NCBI GenBank assembly: GCA_026874595.1
Contig: CM049319.1
Location: forward strand, 18,579,101 to 18,643,100
Length of the DNA stretch: 64,000 nt
Direction: 5' to 3'
DNA from: Sipunculus nudus
Lineage: Eukaryota; Annelida; Sipuncula; Golfingiida; Sipunculidae
Below are positions 12,106-24,100 of this stretch, piece by piece. Within the stretch, counting starts at the first letter, position 1, and each line of letters starts with the position of its first letter. Both the position numbers and the translations under genes were made by a program. The notes beneath the pieces are model-generated. The model was given only the letters and a program-made list of their open reading frames with translations, did not search any database and had not been told where the DNA came from.

Positions 12106-12616
12106 GCTGATATGGAATATACTACACTGTTTTCAAAGGTTGAGGTGGAAATTTTGTTCTGTTCCACCAGTTTGAAATCAGCTTTTCGCCAGAGTTCCTC
12201 TTTTCAAGTGAAGGACTTTTTAGGGCGGCATTGGGTACATATCTGAAGGGACAAATTTCAAAATAAAAAAACATTACACTTCAAGCTGAATTGATAAAAA
12301 TAAACGCAAATAGGGGACGCGAATGACATCTGTTTAGGTTTCTGGAAAAGCACTGCATATCTGTAATATACACCTGCATGGTGGTCTATATTATTCATTT
12401 AAATTCGCTATAATCCCTTCTTATGACCTGAATGTTTGCGTATTTGCCAAATAACTACCACCAAAACCTGATCACAATCATCCTAATCAGCTTAAATAAC
12501 CTACGGCCGAACAAAGTGACAATATTAAATTGTTGTTTTTTTCCCGTATGTTACAATTTTATAATATAAAACACTTTGACAACAAAACATTCTTTAAATT
12601 GTTTCAATTGTTTCAG
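10723..12616. other. Intron-like/intergenic sequence with simple repeats
   Basis: Holds a TGACGTCA palindrome near 10891, poly(G) at 11894-11907 and 11957-11965, and a (CA)n run at 12069-12100. A 100-codon ORF at 11376-11678 (+) has no recognisable domain. Confidence 0.4.
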
Positions 12617-12710
12617 GAGAGTACGAAATCAAGACAGTCATGGGGCAGATGTTCAAAGTGAGCCGCAACTATTTCCGCCATCTTTGTATCTTCGTCAAAA
12701 TTGCTAATAA
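12617..12710 (+). pseudogene. Exon 2 (5' half) relic, unit A
   Basis: After tttcag the sequence follows the 5' half of exon 2 of the intact copy (17394 on): gagagt, the gtca.ggg.cagatgttcaa.gtgagc block, and cgccatcttt. It lacks an open frame through the region and diverges after about 90 bp. Confidence 0.6.
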
Positions 12711-13589
12711 AGCTTGTTAATTGCGTTGCTCAAATGAAACATATTCCGACATTATATGAACATGTGAAGTCTTGAGCTGAAAGATGTGTTCATGGAATGG
12801 TTAAATAAGCTTTACTGGGTATGTATGAGTTATTATTGCATGGCACAAGATAATACATTTGTGCGTATCCAGAAATAGACGCCGTTAGTTTTGGTTTTGT
12901 ATATCAGCAGGACAGACAAGTGGTCTACGCTCTTCAAAGGTCATGACTTCACACGTAGAAAGTCAACTGCCGACGCCATACCTCTACTTCAGATTATGCT
13001 CACTCAAGCGTCAATGAGTTTTAATTGTTTGGATGTAATCAGTTAAGAAATTTAAATATGAAATCTATTTTATTTTAAGTTTGATTTATAAAATTGGGAC
13101 GTCAATCGTGACCTCATTTTTTCATTATTTCTGCCATCTTCGTTTCTCCCGTCAGAATACCATAAAACCTCGTCTAGCTCATAGTATGCTGCTTATAAGA
13201 AATATAATTTGGTCGGAAGAAAATGTGAATTATAGACATACACTCATTTTTAAACTTGCCTTTTTCGGCTTGGGGAGGGGAGGGGGGAATGGACAATGTA
13301 ATTATCCCTCTCCCAACACTATTCATAGAATAATATTTATATATTGCAAATTGTATATAATAATAAATAGAATTATAGATTTTGGTTCCATTTTATTGTT
13401 AACTATGAAATTTAATTTCTAAAACAAGTTAATAATTAACTTATACTGGAAACATAATACCTTATTTTCTAAAACCTTGTGATTAATTGTAAAATATTTG
13501 GAAATGTGATTAAATATATATTTATATATATATATTGGAATGTGTCATAAAGACGCTTAACATGTATATATGTGTGTGTGTGTGCGCGT

Positions 13590-13815
13590 GTTTATAAAAC
13601 TCAGCGATGTTACACAATTTCACAGATGTTACGACTGGGAGTAGCAATCACGAGTATAGTATTATATCCTACGATTTTGGTATAACAAATAGAGACATGG
13701 AAAGGTTAAAGAGAATTTTGTGGCGTTAGCTACCGGGAATTAAAGTTTAACTTGTACTCGCATTTTACGGAACTTCGTACAAATGCTTAAAAGAAAATAT
13801 GCATTCAGGTGAAGA
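13590..13815 (+). pseudogene. Exon 2 (3' half) relic, unit A
   Basis: Closely follows 17510-17774 of the intact copy: aaaactcagcgatgt, gttacacaatttcaca, gggagtagcaatcacga, ggtataacaaatagagac, tttgtggcgttagctacc, then a ggtgaag end resembling the donor. Several indels break the frame. Separated from the 5' half by about 0.9 kb of intron-like DNA. Confidence 0.7.
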
Positions 13816-14878
13816 AATTATATCTAAATTTGTTTTTGCCATTTAATTTTCAGACAAAAAATTTAAAAATCAGTATATAATCTGTTAATTCATGAAAATC
13901 GATCAAACATATAAATTTGCCGGTAGTTATAGAAGCACTTTTTATTGACAAAAAGTTTTCTCCACCACACCCGATTTGAAGAGGCAACATAAATAATGCT
14001 AAAGGAAAGACCAGAGACTAAGGATTATTTTAGTGTTTCATATGCCTTCCTTTTATACTCCCGTTAAGGTGTGATAAAAGAGTAATACGCTTTGCAGCTT
14101 GTCTTATATAATTGGAAATGGGATTAGGGTATTACTCATTTTGTCAGTACCTCCAAAACCTTCTAAGTTAGAAAAAAAATTACCTATCATTGGATTCGTG
14201 ATACGTGTTCTACAGTAATACTAAATATGATTACCCTGCCAAACGTTCAAGGTCAGACAGAGGTCAGCAAGTACAAATATGGTGGTACACAATGCAGTGT
14301 CTAACAAGATATAATTTACGGTTATTTGTGTTTGTTTATTTGTTTTACTAGGTTCCACAACCCCTGTCCACCGGATTTCTCGCGATATTTCTTTCACATA
14401 ATTTGTTTGCTACTATACACATTTATTTTTATCAAATGAGGTAATGTGCCGATTTATGATGATATAAATAACTATGTAATAAAAATATATATTTTGTGAC
14501 GTAGAGACGGGGTTTAGCTGTCTAAAGAGAGTGAGCTGCAAAAACGTTGACACCATGACAAGTGGCCTTACCTGTTTGTCTATGTTATGTAGGAGTGAAG
14601 TGAGTATGACGACACAAAATTTTGAATTACAAGTACTACTATGACGTCATCTCTATGAATCGTCAAATGGATCACGTGGGATCGTCACTGATATGTCACA
14701 AGACCGTTCATTTGTTCAGTCCCATTTCTTCCTGAATTTATCATACGGAATGCATTCACGGGTGATTATTATTTTGCTGTAAGAAAATCGAAATAATCTA
14801 TCATATTTGCCTCTTAGGTAAACAAAGATACGTTTTACTTCATTTCTTAAAAAAAATAGCACGAAATCTCAGGGGGTA
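13816..14878. other. Intergenic stretch, no gene seen
   Basis: AT-rich, no recognised exon or repeat. Ends at the MITE insertion site. The stretch 13816-13960 continues the similarity to unit D downstream of 55800. Confidence 0.4.
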
Positions 14879-15329
14879 TTGTCACGGTCGTGGTGTAGTT
14901 TAGGTTTTTTTTTTATAAAAGGCCTATATTTCGATATTTAAGGCAAATTATAAACAAAAGTAATATTCTATAATAAACAAGAGATGTATAGTTTTAAAAA
15001 AATGAGGGTTTTATTATGAAAGGTGGTGTTGTTTAAGAGTCATTGTGACTTAAAAGTCGACTATATTGGCTCCAATTTTGATCTTTCGCCTGGACATTAT
15101 GCATGACGTTCATTACGTCGCCGGGAAAACAAGCTATATTTGAGCAATTTATTTAATTCTATATAAAATATTTCGGTTATTACACTATATATGCCTTATT
15201 TTTATACAATCATATTTTTCTTCTTATTATACAACCACACAAATTTGGAAATAATGCGTTAATAATTGGTAATATAGGCCTTTTATAACCCCCCCCCCCC
15301 CCTAAACTACACCATTACCAGTGTCACAA
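14879..15329. mobile_element. MITE-like element with about 55-bp inverted termini and TA target duplication
   Basis: The left end (ttgtcacggtcgtggtgtag, then tttaggt, a T-run and ataaaaggcctatatt) is the reverse complement of the right end (aatataggccttttat, a C-run, ctaaactacacca, gtgtcacaa) with few mismatches. The homopolymer inside the terminus is T on one side and C on the other. TA flanks both ends (14877-14878, 15330-15331). There is no ORF inside. In the paralogous unit E the matching site reads tagtaagcttaac with one TA and no insert. This fits a Tc1/mariner-class non-autonomous element. Confidence 0.75.
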
Positions 15330-15331
15330 TA

Positions 15332-15991
15332 AGCTTAAGTTGCCCTGACAGTCAAGATCAGGATGGGTCAACAATTCCAATCATTATAATTCTTTGAATC
15401 TAATAGTCAAACCGGTTTCCATAACCACATATATTATCGCAATTATCAAGCAAGACCAAGAAATGCAGTGTGCTGCCTTTTGCACTACAAATCGAAAGCA
15501 CATTTTCCTGCTTATTTTCCAATTTATTAATATGTTATTCTTTCAGTACTTGCTGAAACAATTAAAAGAGAAATGGATTACGCGATTTTCTTGTGTATCA
15601 TGGGATATGCAAGAATTGCGAATTAAAACGTACAAGTCTTTGACCATTTAAGGCCTTTGTGAAAATTGATTGGAATCTGGTAACGGGATGTTCGTGTACA
15701 GTACAGGCAGTTTATTTATTCAAATGATTAGTGCAATTTATAGGCTCCACACATTAACATTATTTTAGAAATGTCAATAATAACAGCATGTCTGGTACAT
15801 ACCGAGGCCCATTCATCCGAGAAGTTTCACAACGGGTCTCACCAAAATGGGCATTATATCATTTTTACGACTACGGTGTTACGCATGTCTCTATACCCAT
15901 ACAACACGTTAGTTGTTCTCTCTTCAGTGGCGTGCAAACATCAACTGGTACAACTTGCCTTTAATTTTAGAGAAAAGTATAGAAAGAGAGA
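15332..15991 (+). promoter_or_regulatory. Conserved upstream region of the DUF1647-like genes
   Basis: This 660 bp is shared with 56465-57126 (unit E), and its last 330 bp with 38660-39005 (unit C). Shared blocks include ttgccctgacagtcaaga, acaattccaa.cattataattc, caatttataggctccaca and ttctctcttcagtg. It ends at the start codon. No TATA box is obvious. Conservation in three copies suggests the promoter and 5' UTR travelled with exon 1, although recent duplication alone could explain it. An 85-codon ORF here (15394-15651) is not preserved in the paralogue. Confidence 0.5.
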
Positions 15992-18976
15992 ATGAATCTT
16001 TTAAGGAAAATATTCCTGTTTCTATCTTTTATCACAGTCGGTTTATTTGTCTACTATTCCGAAAGGATTTCCGGTGACATTTTACTATTTCAGGTCAGTC
16101 TCTACAAAGAAAAGCCCAAATGCTGTTTAATTTGGAACGTCGTTTATACAGAAGGCACTTCCAATGTCTGATCCATAGATCTGTTAATGATTAAAAAATA
16201 ATGATCACCCTTGTTACTTGTGTTAAAGGCAAAGGGGATAATCTGCATTATTTAAAAAAATGGCGGTTTGACACAATTTTTGAAGAAACCCCGAGCTATC
16301 CGTTAAAACCATTTTAAACCATTACTTCCTTCAATGCTATAATAACAGAGCATGTTATGACTTTTAGTCCCGGCGAGCTTTGTAATCAGCACAAATTGAC
16401 ATGTGGTTAGGCATTCCGTATTTCTCTCAAGTATTCCCCGTGTGACGGTGACTGCCCATCCGATCTTGACCAACATGTTTTATATATTTTTCGTGTAAAG
16501 TGAAAATTGGGGGCCTTGGCAGAAACGTGGAGAACTGTGCCTATGGAACTTTAGTTAATATGTAACATCCTGATAATGTATTATTTTATAAAAAGAATAT
16601 ACTGATTTTTTTCTTTCAGAATTTTTAATTAAAAGGCTTCTAGGGTGCCTCTGAAGAACTTCAAATTTGTATTGTACACCTGATAGGTCAAATTTAACAT
16701 ATGATCATTTGCCATAATTCCATCGCACCCAGAGAGGTACACCTTGTCATCTGAGCTTTGCAATAATCATCCTAAATGGATGGACTTATCTAAGCTTTTA
16801 TATACATCATTACCATAATATAAAAGAGTGAATCGGTATTTCATACATGTTGCAATTTTTCTTTAAAATTACTCATGAATACCATGTAAAATATACTGTG
16901 TAATGTTTCAGAATCATCGCCAGGAGGCTCGGAAAACCACAGGTCAGACGGTTAAGTGGCAGACATTCAACGTGAGCAAAACCTGTTCCGCCATTCTACG
17001 TCTTATTATACGCCCAAACCTCATAAAACTTATAAATGTCCTGTTATCAGAAATAAATTTAATTCAAAGGACTCGAATTCTAGCAATAATTGTGAATAGG
17101 ATAAGTAGATATGCTTTATTGGTTAGCATGAGATGCTATCGCATAGAACAAGGTAAAGATATATTTTTCAATTCCTGTCATAGACCTCGTTTGTTTTTCC
17201 TTATTCCGTCTTTAATTTGTATATATGATGTGTAGGGCCATCGCGAAACTTTTCAGAAGTCCATGCTAAGCTTAACAATTATTAAGGAACATTGATATGC
17301 CTCCGCGGTTATATATTCACGAATATCCGCAAAGGAGCGTATGTTCACTACAATACACAGTTGTGGATCTCAATGTACTTAATAATGTTTCAGGAGAGTC
17401 TCCGGTATGAATATCGATTGTCCACAGGCGAGACTGTCAAGGGAAAGGCATTCAACGTGAGCAGCAAATATCTGCGCCATCTTGGTTTCTACTCTCAGAA
17501 CTTCATAAAACTCAGCGATGTGAAGTTATACAATTTCACATTTGTTACGGCTACGAGTAGCAATCACTTTGATGAGAGCATGGCTAATATTGGTTCAATT
17601 CAAAGGTTTTTCCCGAACCACACTATTATCTACTACGATCTCGGTTTAACAACTGAAGAGATCGAAAGGTTAAAGAGGCTTTGTGGCGTTAGCTACCGGA
17701 AGTTCAACTTCGATAAGTACCCAACGCATGTTAAAAGGCTTCGTTCATTTGCTTTTAAAATTATATGTATTCAGGTAAAGAAATACATGAATTTTTACTA
17801 CAATTTATTTTGAGACAAGCAATTTTAACAATTTGTATACAATCAAAGAACTATAAATAAATAAATGAATATCTACCAATCAGTGAAAATTGCTGGTAGT
17901 AGTTTGCTATAAGTGCAAAGTAAAAAATCTTTCCCTTGACCCCAGCATCCTCTCGCTCTGGGGAAGGAAACTAAGTGTTTGCGTATCTCATGTCGATATA
18001 ATGATAATAAAGAGGAAACGTAAGAAAAGTATACTTGACATTTCTTCATATGCACATATACGTAAAAAGCGACTCATCAGTATGGAATACTTATTAATTA
18101 ATAAATCAGTCAGTATACATTAGTGGTAACTAATCAGTATGTCAAAAATGACTTTCCCTACCAACAGCGACATCTGTTGGTGGGGACTGAGAATGAGTTA
18201 TCAGGCGAACAAATTGTCGTTAACAAATTCCTTTGATATTTCAAATGATAAAATTTAAATAAAATAATTCATACATATAACCTTTGGTGAGCTATCCCTT
18301 AAGGAACAACAATTATATATATATATATATAGCGCATTGTTGTGCATGAATTTTAGTGATTAATGTCGAAGGAAACATAATCATCCTTCATGTCTTTCAC
18401 CTTTGACCTCTGACCTTTATCATTTAGGAGACGCTACAAGATTATAATGCTGTGGTGTGGGTTGATGCGTGCGTCAGACTTTACACTTCAGATTTCTCTC
18501 AAGCAATAGCATGGTGCATCAAAATGGGTGGAGCAGGACTTATTGGAACAGCTCGGCGCCATTCAGTGTATTCAAATACACATCCACGTCTTTATGATTA
18601 CATACCTACAGACATAAAACTAATCCAACGTTACAATCAACGTGCTGCTGGCTTCATCGTTATATATAAAACCAGAGAAATATATGAAACGATATGGAAG
18701 TGGGCCGTGTTGTGTAGCCTTGAAAGGAACTGTATTGCTCCAATTACAACAATCTATTGCACATCTAAAAGCCCCACGATATGGGGACACTGCCATCGCT
18801 TTGACCAATCCACTTTGAATGTACTCTTTGTCAACATATTCAGCGATTTGTGGGATGTTGAATTTACCCCCTCCATTCACAGATTTAAAAAGCATATAAA
18901 AAGCAGTGTACAGAGAAAAGAATGTGCCGCGTTTGAAGGCAATAAGAACTTGTCCTATAATTCTTCTTTTGCATGA
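15992..18976 (+). CDS. DUF1647/glycosyltransferase-like type II membrane protein, intact copy (unit B)
   Basis: Three exons, all phase 0: 15992-16093 (donor gtcagt), 17394-17774 (acceptor tttcag, donor gtaaag), 18428-18976 (acceptor tttag, stop TGA). The product is 343 aa. Exon 1 is a 34-residue signal-anchor (hydrophobic KIFLFLSFITVGLFVYYS), so the rest should lie in the ER/Golgi lumen. Exon 2 has FVTATSSNHFDESMANIGSI, YYDLGL, CGVSYRKFNF and YPTHVKRL. Exon 3 has VVWVDACVRLY, then GTARRHSVYSNTHP, AAGFIVIY, CIAPI and HCHRFDQSTLNVL. This pattern matches my memory of the DUF1647-containing proteins expanded in nematodes, molluscs and other invertebrates, whose fold suggests a nucleotide-sugar transferase; substrate unknown. 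An AATAAA lies at 19140. Intron 1 holds a second, degenerate exon-2-like piece. Relic copies lie on both sides, and this is the only one with all exons open. Confidence 0.75.
16914..17035 (+). pseudogene. Degenerate exon-2-like segment inside intron 1 of unit B
   Basis: After tttcag (about 16908-16913) the reading NHRQEARKTTGQTVKWQTFNVSK parallels the start of true exon 2 (ESLRYEYRLSTGETVKGKAFNVSS). It then continues into cgccattct and loses similarity. The acceptor is good but no donor follows, and the open frame ends at 17235. A sister piece is at 40255 in unit C. Probably a dead partial exon duplicate; use as a cassette exon is not excluded. Confidence 0.55.
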
Positions 18977-19009
18977 ACTGGGGCTCAGGATATATTTAAA
19001 ACTGAACAA

Positions 19010-20487
19010 GGCCCTTTTTAGATAGGCTAAATGTGTTATCGTTTTATTTTATTTTGTTAAATGAATATGTATTTACAAACTCATCTGATAAAAAATGGGT
19101 GGATGGTGAACGTTAGCGATCAAAAAGAGATTTCAAGCGAATAAAGGGCTCCAGTGTGAGATTAACCAGGCATTTTGAATTCATGAAAAGTGTTTTGTAG
19201 GGAAGGATGTGCAAGAGATTTCTTTGTATTCATCTTCATTCTTGACCTAACCTCAAACATGAGTACGTTCTGAATAAGCGTTTGCTAACGCAGCATTAAC
19301 TTTTTTAATTGACCGCCCTGATTTACTGTGTTTGTTTTTATTTTAAAGCCTTTTAGGGCTTAAATGAAGTGGCAAAGTAAATCTTTGAAACATCATGATT
19401 AACAAATGTGCATTTTTCATATGACCAGATCGGGGATACGAGGAATACAAATTACCAACCTATCTCGTTTTCGAAAGCCGAATTGTTATATGAAGTAAAG
19501 GCTTCTTGCATAAATCTGATCTTGATTTTAAGATTTTTGGAACTTATGTTATACTGGGATTAAAAGTTCGTGTTTAACATTTCCGAATAAACAGCTTAAC
19601 CTATGTTCAACCTTTGGGTAGTCATACAGAAACAGATGGACGCAATGTATATTCCTTTGTTTCTCTAATGGTACGCTATGAGTGCTATGTACACTCTAAG
19701 ACATACATTCAATACAACATATATTTCATACATATAACTGTACCACTCATAAGAAAATCCCTGTGTGAACTGGTGTGGTTCATATCATGAGTTCTTTGTC
19801 GTCTCCACCAGTGGTATGTGTTTGTTCACAACATAACTCATGCAATCATGAAGGGAATTCCACAATATTTTCAGGGCACCTCTGACCAACGGGTCAATGA
19901 AGAAATGATGAGATTTTGGTTAAGGACTTTCAGGAATATTCACTGAAAAAAAGGGCAATTAAATGAATACAAACAAGGTGCAGCCTCGGGCCAGCGGTCG
20001 AGATTAACGTACTTCGGAGTGAGGGTGTCTAGTGGTTACCTGCAATGCGGCATGTGTACACCGGCGTTTTCAATGTATGAACTTCAGCACCGGGGTTTTA
20101 ATGCTCCGAGTTTTAAGGTGAGCAGCCGTCTGCATCCCATAACAGGAACTCACTCCCCACATGGCGAAGGCTTGCATTCCTTGGATAGAGATTTCTAGCT
20201 TTTATATATGAACTGCCACCGGTTGTGTGATAGTTAACAGTAGTGATGTGCATTTGCCTAGAGAAATAAAGCCGCTATTTATGTAAGAATGACATGGTAC
20301 AGAGTACTTTACCTTTAACGGAACAATAATATTCGTCGGGCATTATTGCCACAGTTTTTCTTATGTTATAATGTTGCAGATTAAAGACTAGCCTAAGTAA
20401 AGTGACTTCCTTTCTTCACTCGTTCCAATGAGGGCCAATATCTACAAACCCGTATGATAAATAACATTTAATACCTCAGAGGTTTCA
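19010..20487. other. Downstream of unit B, no gene seen
   Basis: Contains the likely poly(A) signal of unit B (AATAAA at 19140-19145) and otherwise unassigned sequence. Confidence 0.4.
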
Positions 20488-21120
20488 TTTACGTAATGGA
20501 CATTATTTATAAAACATTTATTTTTTCTTAAATTTAGGGGTCATTTCTACCAAGGGTGTGTCTTCATTTTTGTCAATATGACATTCCTTTTATTTCTAGA
20601 GATCCGATTAGGATGCACAATGGTTGTACAGTGTGGGATACCTATCCCCAACAGAGAGAAAGGGTGAAAGATTCTCTGCCACACCTTATTTTGCAGCCAT
20701 ATCTTATCCGAAGCCTGAATGGGGTGTCTCGTCCCGAGAGACAAGATTAGCTTGTAATATATGTTTGATGTAGTCTATGGGTAAACAGATTTACGCAATG
20801 GACATTATATGAAACATATATTTTTCCTTAAATTTAGGAGTCATTTCTTCCAAGGGACTGTGTTCTTAAAAGTTACTGGTTCAAAGCTTCATTTTGGCAT
20901 CATGACATTTCTTTTATTTCTAGAGCTCCGATTAGGATGCAAAGTGGTTGTACAGTTTGGAATACCTATCCCCGACAGAGAGAAAGGATGAAAGATTCTC
21001 TGCCACATATGCTATTTTGCAGCCATATCTTATCCGAAACCTGAATGGGGTGTCTCGTCACGGGAGACAAGATTAGCTTGTATTATATGTTTAATGTAGT
21101 CTACTGGTAAACTGATTTAA
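20488..21120 (+). repeat. Tandem pair of about 300-bp units, function unknown
   Basis: The unit starting at ttacg(t/c)aatggacattat occurs at 20488 and 20792. Both carry cttaaatttagg.gtcattt, cttttatttctagag, gattaggatgca, acctatcccc.acagagag, gccatatcttatccgaa and ctgaatggggtgtctcgtc. The second unit has an extra insertion of about 22 bp. A diverged third copy lies at 41250-41560 in unit C. Each unit has an acceptor-like tttctag, but no conserved ORF runs through both. Confidence 0.7.
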
Positions 21121-24100
21121 GATTTTATTCTTGTATGTATTAACTATCAAATTAATTTGAACCACTTTTAATTTATTGCCTTTTTTATTGATGATATTAG
21201 ATAAAGTGATGTATAATGTTAAGGGTTTTTAGCACAAATGGAGACTCCTGGACACTTGGTAATATTCCATGTTCTATATGTTAAAAACATGTACACAGGC
21301 GTCTTCTTTTGTATTATGTAGTTCTCATTGGTCAGTGACTGTGACAGATTTATATTTCAATCCGACTGGAAGTTCGGATTCCCTGACCCGAGTGTGCAAC
21401 TAAAATTCATGCGTCAGAGACGCATTCCCCAGAGTTCCTGAAGGCCCTGGAAAAGTAATAAGTATTTCACACAAACAAGTTGAAAAAACCATACTCGAAA
21501 GCAATTATGTATTATTTTAATTCAGGCTTGTTGACACGAGAAGTGTCTCTTTCTCAAGATTTTGCAATGTTCTTTTTTTTCCGAATTAGCGTCCAAAAAA
21601 TCTGAAATCCATGGGCCTATTGTCGTATTATCAGGGTTTTCTGTCTTTGGAATATATGGTTCTTCTAATTGTCTCCTGCCCTGAAAGGAGGAACAAGAAA
21701 CAAACAGACATGAAAGCAGACGATAGTATCAATACATTGTAGATATTCCTTTACAAAGAACATGACAGTTATGCCGTCCTACTATTCCGTACATATGGAT
21801 ACAAACCACTGGGAGAATCCCGTAAAATTTCGTCCTGAAAAGTGGCTCGGGTCGGGCGGAGCACTGGAAATGGAGTAGCATTCATGTCTTTTTGGTTGGA
21901 CCGCGCATGTGTTTGGGCGACATGTTGGCCTAAAATGAATTTTCAACTTCTTCATAAGCTTGATGCAAAATTCACTTTTAAAATGGATGATCCTGGACAT
22001 CCGCCATCCCTTTAGGGTAATTTTGGCCAACCTTTGCTGCAGTGTCCGACAAAGCCGTTATTGAGCAGAGAAAGATTATATTTTGCATAATGTCAGAATA
22101 AGATTGGAACTTAAATTTTTTCCCATTAGTGTTTTAAGGGTGATGGCGAGAAAACTCTGCTGCACTTAATTATGAATATTTTTTATTCATCTCATATGTT
22201 GTTTCAAGGCTTTACTGAACCTTTACTCAGATTAATGAACAATATTCTGTTGCAGTCGAGATATATTTATCCATCCGTCTCTATATTATCTATAAAATTA
22301 TAAATGTGTGATAGGCTACATGATGTTTGGTGGTTTTCATTTTAATATATATTGCTGGGGATACTTTCGCGATAACTAAAGAGACATTTAAATGTGGGGC
22401 GGCCAAACATTTACGCAGAGCTGTAATCAGAAGGTGAGTTTACTGTCTAGAATAGTTTAATTGTATAATTTTTTGACGAATAAATATATCTAAAAGAAAT
22501 CTAAACACATCTTTGTGTTGAAATGATATTGTACGTTAAATGTTGCTGCAGTAGAACGCTGATATCACGACTTTTTTTTTGCACTCTTACGTTTTCCTTA
22601 GGATTATAGTTCGTACACAGTTTGACAGTAAATGGCATCCTCACCCTAAAGCCCAGCACGTGTTGTCGTCACATATGTATTGTTGTTGTTGAATATTGTT
22701 CTATGTAGAGTCTGACATGTTCGCCTCAAACAAGACATCGAGGGGAAGGATGGTAACAGGTGCAATAGTGTTAAAAATTGTAGACAGTGTAACATCACGT
22801 CAGTTCACACTTTAGTATGGGAAAAAGCTTTAATTCGTGCGCTGCTGCATCTGGTATGAAAACGGCTAGTAGCCACGCAGTGAATGTTATATTTTGATTA
22901 TTATAGAGACAGGTAAACGGGTATGTACAATTGATTTTCATCCAATATGATTGGTGCACCATGGTGTTATATGTGGTAAGCTTTCTGAGTATCCTATATA
23001 TGCAAATATGCATCAAGATAAAATGTGTGTCTCGATCTTAGGCAGGCCTACGTATAAGTTCTCCTATACAATAGAAGATGTATTTCCAGGGTGCTGGTGG
23101 CACACTGTAGTTATTCTTAATTTAAAAAGCGCCGTTCCTGTCAATGGATTTCAAGTAGTGGCAGAACGTTACAGTCATAAAGTTACATTTGGTGCCGGCA
23201 TGAAAATATTCTTTCAAATCGGCACAGTAGAACTTACAATTTCTTATTCTCTTTCACCCGGATTTTTGTTAATCGAAAATTTAAAATATCGAACCGAAAT
23301 TTTCCTCTATAAACAGAATAATTGATGCAAGGGATTCTGAAAATAAAATTTTCAAAACTTACTGATTGTGGCCTTCGATCTTCACATTTGAAGTGTTTAA
23401 TCTACCATATTATTTCAATGACACCAGAAAAGTGCAAAAAAAAAAAAAAAAAAAAAAAAAAACCAGGAAAAATCAGTTCCATTATTGCCCTTTGATGGCA
23501 GCACTAGTTAAACTATAACAACCTTTATGGCGGCTTTGACCAAAAACTGACGAATCATTCGATATAATCTCTACTGTTGTAAGTTGTACATTTATTAAGG
23601 AATTTTCTAATTTTATTCACTCATATAATACAATTATTGTAAATGCTTTTTATCTAAATTACGATTGAACACAAAAATTCGGATGCTACACCGTTACTTG
23701 GAGAATTAGCATATTGGAACGTGATATGCTCACATTGAAAAATATATGGTTCATCTCGTATATCCGTAACCTCAGTTACCTATAGGTACGGGGATCGTTC
23801 AAACTTAAAAAAACATACCAATAAAAAGTGATGCTTGTACAAAATTTATTTATAACCACAACTTCCACCAGGATCTAATAAAACTGTGCTTTTTTAAATA
23901 GAAAATGCGGGTCACGATTTACCAACTCACTTTTTGAAACACAGATCAGGTTCAGAACAAAGGCGTCCCAGTATAGCGGGATAAAGACGTCTCATAGCGG
24001 TGACCAAGATTGTCTCCAAAATTTTAATGGCTGTTCCTTATGTATCACCCTATTCCAGTCTGCAACATTTAGAGGGAAGGTGCTGATAGACAGAGCAACC

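Noticed and set aside
15394-15651. 85-codon ORF upstream of unit B
   Set aside because: The paralogous stretch in unit E has frame-breaking changes, so it is non-coding upstream DNA.
18155-18180. Second CTCF-like site (agcgacatctgttggtgg)
   Set aside because: Two mismatches in core positions; too weak.
22951-23325. 124-codon ORF as a gene
   Set aside because: No recognised family, splice context or paralogue; the poly(A)-like tail is suggestive only.
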